This document shows positions 1 to 6,714 of a stretch of DNA of 64,000 nucleotides, one piece after another. The notes beneath the pieces were generated by a model, which saw only the letters and a program-made list of their open reading frames with translations, had not been told where the DNA came from and made no database searches. The stretch comes from DASQPA01 sp963756455. Lineage in GTDB: Bacteria > Acidobacteriota > Thermoanaerobaculia > Multivoradales > UBA5704. The stretch spans positions 1,736,001 through 1,800,000 of the forward strand of contig CAVWNC010000004.1 of assembly GCA_963756455.1 (NCBI GenBank), written 5' to 3'. Each line of letters opens with the position of its first letter. Position 1 is the stretch's first letter. Position numbers and translations under genes: made by a program.

Positions 1-99
1 CGGATCGTAGAGCAGGTCGTACGTGTCACCGGGAAGGTACCCACAGTATCCGACCTGCGGGTAGCCTTCAAGCTGGGCGAAAGCACCATCGTGTCCTAA
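1..99 (+). CDS. C-terminal fragment of an unidentified protein
   Basis: Frame 1 is open from the window edge to a TAA at 97-99 and gives 32 residues with ordinary high-GC codon use, ending in TVSDLRVAFKLGESTIVS. The spacing resembles the second half of a helix-turn-helix (TVSDLR turn GESTIVS), so a DNA-binding tail is possible. The fragment is too short to name. It is the last reading frame before the promoter and tRNA-like RNA downstream. Confidence 0.35.
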   Translation, partial: RIVEQVVRVTGKVPTVSDLRVAFKLGESTIVS

Positions 100-278
100 A
101 CGCCACGGTGGGGCTTCTCCGCCGGCCGCGCCTCCGCCGCGACCGCGCGGGATGCCCAAGTTTCCGGCCGCCGGGATCGCCTCCGCCGCTCCTGGCCGGA
201 AATCCACCGGTTCCCCAGCGGGAGCTCCGCCTCTCTCGCGGGGGAACCTACCCCTTCCAGGAAAAACAGGAAACGAGC

Positions 279-307
279 TTCCCAGCTGGTCGTCTTTTAG
301 GTATAAT
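279..307 (+). promoter_or_regulatory. sigma-70-type promoter for the tRNA-like RNA
   Basis: A perfect TATAAT box lies at 302-307. TTCCCA (279-284, 4 of 6 matches to TTGACA) lies exactly 17 bp upstream. Such a consensus -10 box stands out in this GC-rich sequence. The predicted start near 314 would leave a leader of about 67 nt before the 5' end of the tRNA-like RNA, to be removed by processing. Confidence 0.6.
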
Positions 308-380
308 TCATGGAAACAATTCAAGAACAGAAGGAGGTCTACGTACCCAGAACCCGAACCGCCAGCACAGCAGCTCTCAT

Positions 381-738
381 GCCGAAGTGGTGGAACTGGA
401 AACACACATGACTTACACTCATGTAACCATCTCGTCACAACGGCCAGCACGTCGAGGTCCGCGACCCTGATCAAAAACAGGAAGCGGAGCCTGGTCACGA
501 TCGCCCAGGGGGATAGGAGCTCGCAATGCCGTTACAGGGCAGGGCTTTTCATGGGAGCGGGAATCGTCGGAGAGGGCCCAATCCGATGATCCGCGCTCTC
601 CATTGGGCCTGAAAAGTCTTGCAGCGTCACACGGACGGAGCCCGGCTTCCTGGTCGACCATGTCTGGTCAGGATCGTATCTCGGCGGAAGGCTTATCAAA
701 CGAGGTGATTGCGGGTTCGAATCCCGTCTTCGGCACCA
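381..738 (+). tRNA. tRNA-Leu-like RNA with a giant (~286 nt) variable arm, anticodon UAC
   Basis: Both ends fold as one class II (Leu-type) tRNA. The acceptor stem 381-387 pairs 7/7 with 728-734, followed by A735 and an encoded CCA (736-738). The D arm is GTG 390-392 with CAC 403-405, with GG at 398-399. The anticodon arm CATGA/TCATG (407-411/419-423) is perfect around loop CTTACAC, which reads anticodon UAC (a Val codon) on a Leu body. The T arm is 711-727 with loop TTCGAAT. Where a Leu tRNA has a 10-20 nt variable arm, this one has 425-710, closed by helix 425-434/701-710 (9 of 10 pairs, including one G-U). The insert holds a 75-nt imperfect hairpin (543-618). It lies 40 bp upstream of a divergent leuS on the same strand. 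A group I intron is unlikely because the anticodon arm is unbroken, and the ends do not match tmRNA. A decayed tRNA is the main alternative, but the preserved long-range helix argues against decay. Confidence 0.6.
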
Positions 739-778
739 TTCCATCGCACCCCCTTGCAAGGATATTCTTCGACCTGCG

Positions 779-3355
779 ATGAACGAGCCGCTCCCTCCGA
801 CCTATCCCTTCCCATCGATCGAGGAAAAGTGGCAGCGGCGCTGGCTCGCGACCGGCGCCTTCAAGACCGAGCGCCGCGACGGCCGGCCCAAGTTCTACTG
901 TCTCGCCTTCCCTCCCTATCCGAACGCCAAGCTCCACATCGGCCACATCCGCAGTTATTCGATCGCCGACGCCACCGCCCGCTTCCGCCGGCTCCGCGGC
1001 TACGACGTGCTCGCGACCCAGGGGTACGACGCCTTCGGCCTGCCCAACGACCTGTCGGCCCGCGAGCACGGCTGCCACCCCGCCGACTGGACGGACGCCT
1101 GCATCGAAAAGATCAGCGATCAGTTCGACCGCGTCGGCTTGAGCTACGACCGCGAGCGCATCGCCGCCTACCACGAGGAGAGCTACTACCGCTTCACCCA
1201 GTGGCTGTTCCTCGAATTCCTCAAGGCCGGGCTCGCCTATCACGCGGATGGCCTCGTCAACTGGTGCGATCACTGCCTGACCACTCTGGCCGATGAGCAG
1301 GTCGAGCTCGGCACCTGCTGGCGCTGCCACCAGCCGACCCGCCTACGCCGGCTGGCCCAGTGGTTCGTGCGCACCACCGCCTTCAGCGAGGATCTGCTGG
1401 CGGAGCTCGACCGGCTGCCAGAGTGGCCGGAGAAGGTCAAGAAGATCCAGCGCCATTGGATCGGCAAGAGCGCGGGGGTCGACCTCCGCTTCGCGCTCTC
1501 TGGGATCCCCGGCTTCACGGTGACCGCCTTCACCCGCCATCCCGAGCTCGTCTACGGGATCAGCTTCCTCGCCCTCGCGCTCGACCATCCACTGCCCGCC
1601 GCGCTCGCGGGCTTCGGTCTGCTCTCGCCAGAGGAGAGCGCGGAGCTGGAGCGCCTGCGCGCCGAGGCCCAGGCGTCGCGCGGCAACCTGGCGCGGGGAA
1701 AAAAGGGGCGCCAGCCGGTTTCTGGCATGCTGCTCTCGGTGCGCGCCCGCCATCCGTTGACCGGCGAGATGCTGCCGATCGCGCTCGCCAACTACGTCGA
1801 TGCCGGCTATGCCGGCGGCGCGGTCGTCGGGGTCCCGGCGCACGACGAGAAGGACGGTGAGCTCGCCGCCAGCCTCGGCCTGCCGGCACCGCGGGTGCTC
1901 GCGCCCGACGGCGCCGAGCCGCCATTGCCGCAGGCATCGGAGGCGTCGGAGGCGCCGGCCTTCACCTGGGACGGCAGCTGGCGCCTCGTCCGTTCCGGCC
2001 CGCTCGACGGCACGACCGTGGCGGACGCGCCGCAGGCCGTCATCGCGGCCCTCGAAGCCGTGGAGGCGGGCGGCGCGGCGACCCACTACCGCCTGCGCGA
2101 CTGGCTGATCTCGCGCCAGCGCTACTGGGGGCCGCCCATCCCGGTCGTCCACTGCCCGATCTGCGGCATCGTCCCGGTGCCGGAGGAGGAGCTGCCGGTC
2201 CTCCTGCCCCGGGACGTCGACCTCACGGTCGAGGGCAATCCCCTGGAGTTCCACCCCGGCTTCGTCACCGCCACCTGCCCGCGCTGCCGCCGGGTAGCCC
2301 GCCGCGAGACCGACACCATGGACACCTTCATGAACTGCCTCGGGTTCGCTTTCCGGAACGCGGCCGTCCCGGCTTCGGCGAACCCTTTCACCGACCCGGA
2401 GGCCGCCGCCTGGATGCCGGCCGACATCGCCATCTGCGGCATCGAGGCCGCGACGACCACCCTCTTCCAGCACCGCCTGTTGAGCCGCGCCCTGGAGCGG
2501 ATGGGGCACCTCCGGCGCTCGTTTCCCGAGCCGTTCCGGCAGATCCTCGCGCACGAGCTGGTCGTTCGCGACGGCCGCAAGATGAGCAAGTCGTTGGGCA
2601 ACGCCGTCGACCCCGACGAGCTCATCGCCCGTTTCGGGGCCGATGCCCTGCGCACGGCGATCCTCTTCATCGCCTCTCCCGACCGGCGCATGGAGTGGTC
2701 CGAGGCGGGGATCCGCACCTGCCACGCCTTCCTCGCCGACCTCTGGCGGCTGGTCCACGCCCTCGCCGCGGACGATAGCGCCGGGCCGCAGACCGCGGAG
2801 CTCGAGGGGGACGAACAAAGCCTGCGGCTCGAGCTCCACCGCACCCTGGTCGAGGTCACCGAGCACTACGAGCGCTACCAGCTCAATCTCGTCGTCCACG
2901 CCCTGATCGCGGGCGAGCGCCGCCTCGAACGCTTCGTCGCCGCGGCGCCTGCCGACCCCGCGCGCCGCGCCGCCGCCCGCGCCGCCGCGAGCTGTCTCCT
3001 CCGCATGCTCGCTCCGATCGCGCCGCACCTCGCGGAGGAGCTGTGGGAGGTTCTCGGGGAGGAGGGCTGGATCCTCCACGCCACCTGGCCCGAGCCCGAC
3101 CGTGCGCTCCTCGCCGCCGCCGCGCGCCCGCTCCTCGTGCAACTCGACGGCGTGCACCAGGGGATGCTCGAAACGCCTCCGCACGAAGCTCCGGAAGAGG
3201 TCTGCCGCCGAGGGAAAGCCTGGCTCCTCGAAAGCCGGGGCGACGGAGCCGAGCTGCCGCAGATCCGCGACTGGCTCTACGTGGCAGGCCAGCGCAGCGA
3301 CGTGTTGAACCTGCTGACGGCGCCGCGCGGCGGCGAGGAGAGCGCGGGGGGTTGA
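779..3355 (+). CDS. leuS: divergent leucyl-tRNA synthetase (LeuRS paralogue)
   Basis: This is a class Ia aminoacyl-tRNA synthetase of 858 residues, the length usual for bacterial LeuRS. The HIGH motif is at residues 53-56, YDAFGLP follows near 83, a zinc-type C-x2-C...C-x2-C is at 163/166/180/183, and KMSKS is at 601-605. A CP1 editing domain lies between. Its conserved Asp loop (VPAHDEKD, about 352-359) is kept, but the Thr-rich substrate loop, normally TTRPDT, reads FTRHPELVYG (251-260), so hydrolytic editing may be weakened. The C-terminal domain that in LeuRS contacts the tRNA long variable arm is present but divergent (about 782-858). The signature around HIGH also differs from standard LeuRS. 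The start is the ATG about 40 bp after the tRNA-like CCA end, and no strong ribosome-binding site is seen. It could be the only LeuRS, but a specialised paralogue charging the neighbouring RNA is more likely. Confidence 0.85.
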   Translation: MNEPLPPTYPFPSIEEKWQRRWLATGAFKTERRDGRPKFYCLAFPPYPNAKLHIGHIRSYSIADATARFRRLRGYDVLATQGYDAFGLPNDLSAREHGCHPADWTDACIEKISDQFDRVGLSYDRERIAAYHEESYYRFTQWLFLEFLKAGLAYHADGLVNWCDHCLTTLADEQVELGTCWRCHQPTRLRRLAQWFVRTTAFSEDLLAELDRLPEWPEKVKKIQRHWIGKSAGVDLRFALSGIPGFTVTAFTRHPELVYGISFLALALDHPLPAALAGFGLLSPEESAELERLRAEAQASRGNLARGKKGRQPVSGMLLSVRARHPLTGEMLPIALANYVDAGYAGGAVVGVPAHDEKDGELAASLGLPAPRVLAPDGAEPPLPQASEASEAPAFTWDGSWRLVRSGPLDGTTVADAPQAVIAALEAVEAGGAATHYRLRDWLISRQRYWGPPIPVVHCPICGIVPVPEEELPVLLPRDVDLTVEGNPLEFHPGFVTATCPRCRRVARRETDTMDTFMNCLGFAFRNAAVPASANPFTDPEAAAWMPADIAICGIEAATTTLFQHRLLSRALERMGHLRRSFPEPFRQILAHELVVRDGRKMSKSLGNAVDPDELIARFGADALRTAILFIASPDRRMEWSEAGIRTCHAFLADLWRLVHALAADDSAGPQTAELEGDEQSLRLELHRTLVEVTEHYERYQLNLVVHALIAGERRLERFVAAAPADPARRAAARAAASCLLRMLAPIAPHLAEELWEVLGEEGWILHATWPEPDRALLAAAARPLLVQLDGVHQGMLETPPHEAPEEVCRRGKAWLLESRGDGAELPQIRDWLYVAGQRSDVLNLLTAPRGGEESAGG

Positions 3356-3391
3356 GCCGTTCGTTCCCGCTCACCGCGACGCGGTTCCGCT

Positions 3392-4981
3392 TCAGACGAC
3401 CGGCACGCCGGCCTTGGAACGCACGTGGGTCAGATACTCGAGCTGCGACGGCAAGGTCGAGACCAGCGACTGGGCCTTCTCGCGCAGCAGGCGGAAGGCG
3501 TGGAGGGCCTTCTCCTGCTCTAAGTGGTCGAGCGCGGGCAGGCTCGTCTGCGGCCGGTAGTTGAGGCCCAAGAGCATCACGGAATAAGAGTAGGCCTCGA
3601 AGCCGTGGAAGTTTGGGTTGATGTTTCTGGGGTTCGGAAGCCTCTTCTTCCAGAGCTCCAAGCGGTCTTTGAGATCGGCTGAAACCTGCACGCTCTTCGT
3701 GGCCCGCCAGAACTCGGTGTCCGCCCGGTCGGTCGTGCGGTAGTGGAGAATGAGAAAGTCGCGGACACCGTCGATGCAGTCGCCCACCACCCGGTTGTAG
3801 CTCTTGATCGTCTCCTCGTCGCAAACGGCGCCGGGAAAATGGTTCACCAATTCCTCGATCCCGTGCTGGATGAAGAAGATGCCGGTCGATTCGAGCGGCT
3901 CGACGAAACCGCTCGACAGGCCGATCGCGACACAGTTCTTGACCCAAGAGCTCCGGCATCTCCCGATCCGCATCGCGATGTGTGAGGCCCTCACCCCATC
4001 GGCGGCGGGGCCCAGATGGCGGCGGAATTCCCTCTCCGCCATCTCCTCCGAAAGGAACCGGCTCGAATAGACGTAGCCGGTGCCGATCCGGGCATAGAGG
4101 GGGATGTTCCACACCCAGCCGGCGCCGAGGGCGGTCGCCGTCGTGTACGGGTTGATGCCGTGGACCTCTACGTCCTGCGGTACCTGCATCGCGATGGCCC
4201 GGTTGCAGAGGAGCGACTCCCCGAACGAGAGGAACGGCTCGCCGAGCGCCTGGTTGATGAGCAGGCCCCGGAAGCCGGTGCAGTCGACGTAGAGATCGGC
4301 CTTGAGAGCTCCGTGCTCCCGGGTGACGAGGTGATCGATACCACCATCCTCCCCAAGCACGACGTCGGCCACGTCGTCGACGATCTGAGTGACCCCGCGC
4401 TTCCGGGCATATCCCTTGAGAAACTCCGCCAGGAGCCCGGCGTCGAAATGGTAGGCGTACGGGTACTGCACCTTGTGCTCGGCGAGGATGTTCTTCTTGC
4501 CCCGCAAGTCGACGGTGAAATAGTCCTGCACCTTCTCGTCGAAGACCCGGCCGTCCAGAAACCGTGGCGATCTCTGGGCGGCGCAGAGAGCGGGGACGAG
4601 GAAGCAGGAGGAGTCGAAAGGCTCTTCCTGCCGCTTGAGCTTGAGCCACCACTCGCCCAGGTTGAAGCCATCGACGACTTCGTAGCGTTGGAACGGATGG
4701 AAGAAGTGGCCTCGCTCCGCCCCCCAGTCGACGAACTTGATCGCCAGCTTGTAGCTCGCGCTGCAGCTCGGCATCCACTCACTCTCATCGAGCCCGAGGA
4801 AATCGAAGAAGAGCTTGATGGTGCTGAAAGTCGCCTCGCCGACGCCCACCGTCTTGACGTGGGCCGACTCGACCAGCGTGACGTCGACGCCCGGCAGGGA
4901 TCTCTTCAGATGGGATGCGGTCATCCAGCCGGCGGTGCCACCGCCGACGATCAGGACTGTCTTGGCCACGGGGTCCGGCAT
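3392..4981 (-). CDS. flavin-dependent tryptophan halogenase family protein
   Basis: The 529-residue protein has an N-terminal FAD-binding GGGTAGW (13-19), the conserved catalytic Lys position (K56, in STIKLFFDFLG) and the family-specific WVWNIP (289-294, the WxWxIP motif that separates halogenases from monooxygenases). Known members use FADH2, oxygen and halide to make a lysine-bound halogenating species acting on Trp or other aromatic substrates. A partner flavin reductase would be needed and none is in the window. The gene converges on the leuS-like gene with 36 bp between stops. Its substrate cannot be told from sequence; many acidobacterial homologues are orphan. Confidence 0.85.
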   Translation of the reverse strand: MPDPVAKTVLIVGGGTAGWMTASHLKRSLPGVDVTLVESAHVKTVGVGEATFSTIKLFFDFLGLDESEWMPSCSASYKLAIKFVDWGAERGHFFHPFQRYEVVDGFNLGEWWLKLKRQEEPFDSSCFLVPALCAAQRSPRFLDGRVFDEKVQDYFTVDLRGKKNILAEHKVQYPYAYHFDAGLLAEFLKGYARKRGVTQIVDDVADVVLGEDGGIDHLVTREHGALKADLYVDCTGFRGLLINQALGEPFLSFGESLLCNRAIAMQVPQDVEVHGINPYTTATALGAGWVWNIPLYARIGTGYVYSSRFLSEEMAEREFRRHLGPAADGVRASHIAMRIGRCRSSWVKNCVAIGLSSGFVEPLESTGIFFIQHGIEELVNHFPGAVCDEETIKSYNRVVGDCIDGVRDFLILHYRTTDRADTEFWRATKSVQVSADLKDRLELWKKRLPNPRNINPNFHGFEAYSYSVMLLGLNYRPQTSLPALDHLEQEKALHAFRLLREKAQSLVSTLPSQLEYLTHVRSKAGVPVV

Positions 4982-5089
4982 CTTTTTGAGCCCAGGTCCG
5001 TCGATGGCTTCAACTCCTTGAAGAGGACTTCCTAAGAGAACCAGGTGCCGGAAAGTCCAAAAATCGGGACGCGGCGCCGGCCCCCTCCA

Positions 5090-5118
5090 TTGACACCGCC
5101 CCCCCCGCTTGCATAGCC
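5090..5118 (+). promoter_or_regulatory. candidate promoter of the Ser/Thr kinase gene
   Basis: A consensus TTGACA (5090-5095) is followed by a weak ATAGCC/CATAGC element at about 17 bp. The 125-bp gap between the divergent halogenase and kinase genes holds no other clear signal. Confidence 0.35.
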
Positions 5119-5160
5119 TGCCATCAACAGCTTAGAGCGCAGCCGTGGAAGGGAAGGGCC

Positions 5161-6654
5161 GTGACCGAGATCTCCCCCAGGCGGATGGAAGGGAAGTACG
5201 AGATCCTCGCCAAGCTCGGCGAAGGAGGGATGGGGGCCGTCTACAAGGTCCGTCACAAGCTGCTCGACGAGATCCGGGTAGTCAAGATGATGCGGCCCCA
5301 GCTCGGGGAGGACGAGGCGTTGAAGGCCCGTTTCTTCCACGAGGCGCGGGTCGCGAACCAGCTCCGCCACACGAACATCGCCCAGCTCTACGACTTCTCC
5401 TTAGACGACGACGGCGTCGCCTTCATCGTCATGGAGTACGTCCCGGGGGTGAACCTGGAAACCGTCGTGCGGAGCGGCGGCGGCTCCCCGCCGGCAGCCC
5501 CTCCCGTCCCCTTAGGCCTCGCCCTGGAGATCGCCCGCCAGAGCCTCCGCGGCATCGGCTTTCTCCACGGCAAGGGCTTCGTCCACCGGGACATCTCGCC
5601 CGACAACCTCATGCTGACCGAGGGTGAGGGGGGCGAGCCGCTGGTCAAGCTGCTGGATTTGGGGATCGCCAAATCGCTCACCGCCGTCGCCGGCGCCGGC
5701 GGGCTCGACCTCACCCGCTCGGGAGCTTTCCTCGGCAAGCTGCGCTATGCCCCGCCGGAGCAGTTCGCGGCCGAGGGGGCGGTCGGCGTCGACGCCCGTG
5801 GCGACCTCTACTCTTTCGCCGTCGTCCTCTACGAGCTGTTGACCGGGCGCTATCCCATCCAGGGCAAGGACTCGATGTCCTTGATCGCCGGCCATCTCCA
5901 CTTCCCGCCGCTCGACTTCGCCGAGAGCGACCCGCAGGGGCGCCTCCCTCCCGGACTGCGGGCCGTCGTCCTCAAGTCCTTGGCTAAAAAGCCGGCGGAG
6001 CGTTTCGGGAGCGCCCAGGACTTCTCCCGCTCGCTCACCGCCTACCGGTCGCTCGGCGACATCGGCCCGGACGACCTGGCGCGGGTCTTGAGCCGCGCCG
6101 GGGTGGCCCCGGTCCGCGGTACCAGCCCCGGCCGCGGCAGCACGCAGAACCGGCTCGACGACCAGTTCGGCGGCCGGACGACGCCGGCGCAGGAGATCGG
6201 CGAGCTCACCCAGGCCCGGGTCGATCCCCGGAAGGCGCCCAAGAGCACCGTCCAGGACGCCGTCGCCGCCGTCGAGGCCCACGTCGCCCGCGGCGACCTC
6301 CTGGCGGCCGAGAACGAGCTCCAGTGGGCGGCCGACGCGCTCGGCGACCGGACCGAGCTGCGCAACCTCGAGGAGCGGCTGCACCAGGCCCGGGCGCAGG
6401 AGAAGGAAAATGCCGCGACTCCGGCCGGGAGCTCCACCCGCCCCGCGGGCCTCCCGATGACCGCGGTCGTCGAGGAGGTCGAGGCCAAGCTCGCCCGCGG
6501 CGAGCTCCACGCCGCCGAGATCCTCCTCTACGAAGCCGAGGCGAGCTTCGGGGAGCAGGAGATCTTCCTCACCCTCCACGACCGCCTGGTCGAGGCCCGC
6601 CGCCGGGACCGCGCGGCGCGCGGCGAGGCGAAGCGCCGCGAAGGGTCGGCCTGA
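5161..6654 (+). CDS. Hanks-type serine/threonine protein kinase with TPR-like C-terminal half
   Basis: The 497-residue protein phosphorylates Ser/Thr by family. The glycine loop is GEGGMG (20-25), with a Lys in VVK at 42. The catalytic loop is HRDISPDN (D144), and the Mg-binding motif is DLG (166-168) in place of DFG, a common bacterial variant. The kinase domain ends near residue 300. The tail carries two similar Ala/Glu-rich segments (VAAVEAHVARGDLLAAENEL and VEEVEAKLARGELHAAEILL) that look like degenerate TPR helices. No membrane segment is seen, so it is probably cytoplasmic. GTG 5161 follows AAGGGAAGG; ATG 5185 is an alternative. It probably forms an operon with the pseudokinase 60 bp downstream. 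Confidence 0.85.
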   Translation: MTEISPRRMEGKYEILAKLGEGGMGAVYKVRHKLLDEIRVVKMMRPQLGEDEALKARFFHEARVANQLRHTNIAQLYDFSLDDDGVAFIVMEYVPGVNLETVVRSGGGSPPAAPPVPLGLALEIARQSLRGIGFLHGKGFVHRDISPDNLMLTEGEGGEPLVKLLDLGIAKSLTAVAGAGGLDLTRSGAFLGKLRYAPPEQFAAEGAVGVDARGDLYSFAVVLYELLTGRYPIQGKDSMSLIAGHLHFPPLDFAESDPQGRLPPGLRAVVLKSLAKKPAERFGSAQDFSRSLTAYRSLGDIGPDDLARVLSRAGVAPVRGTSPGRGSTQNRLDDQFGGRTTPAQEIGELTQARVDPRKAPKSTVQDAVAAVEAHVARGDLLAAENELQWAADALGDRTELRNLEERLHQARAQEKENAATPAGSSTRPAGLPMTAVVEEVEAKLARGELHAAEILLYEAEASFGEQEIFLTLHDRLVEARRRDRAARGEAKRREGSA

Positions 6655-6714
6655 CTTTAGCCGCTCCTCCCCGGCGCGGGGTAGAATCGCAGGAACCCTG
6701 GGAGGGCTTTGAAC

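Noticed and set aside
424..710. Group I intron in tRNA-Leu
   Set aside because: Bacterial group I introns in tRNA sit in the anticodon loop, but here the anticodon arm 407-423 is contiguous and perfect. No P7-type core motifs (GACTA-like R/S pairs) were found, and the insert is bounded by a variable-arm helix.
381..738. tmRNA
   Set aside because: Length fits, but the acceptor stem is Leu-like without the G-U pair, an anticodon arm is present, and no tag frame ending in ALAA-like residues exists.
532..1330. Minus-strand frames containing CRRRDSNPQ and PKTGFEPAITS
   Set aside because: These are antisense translations of the tRNA T arm and of the leuS gene, a well-known annotation artefact.
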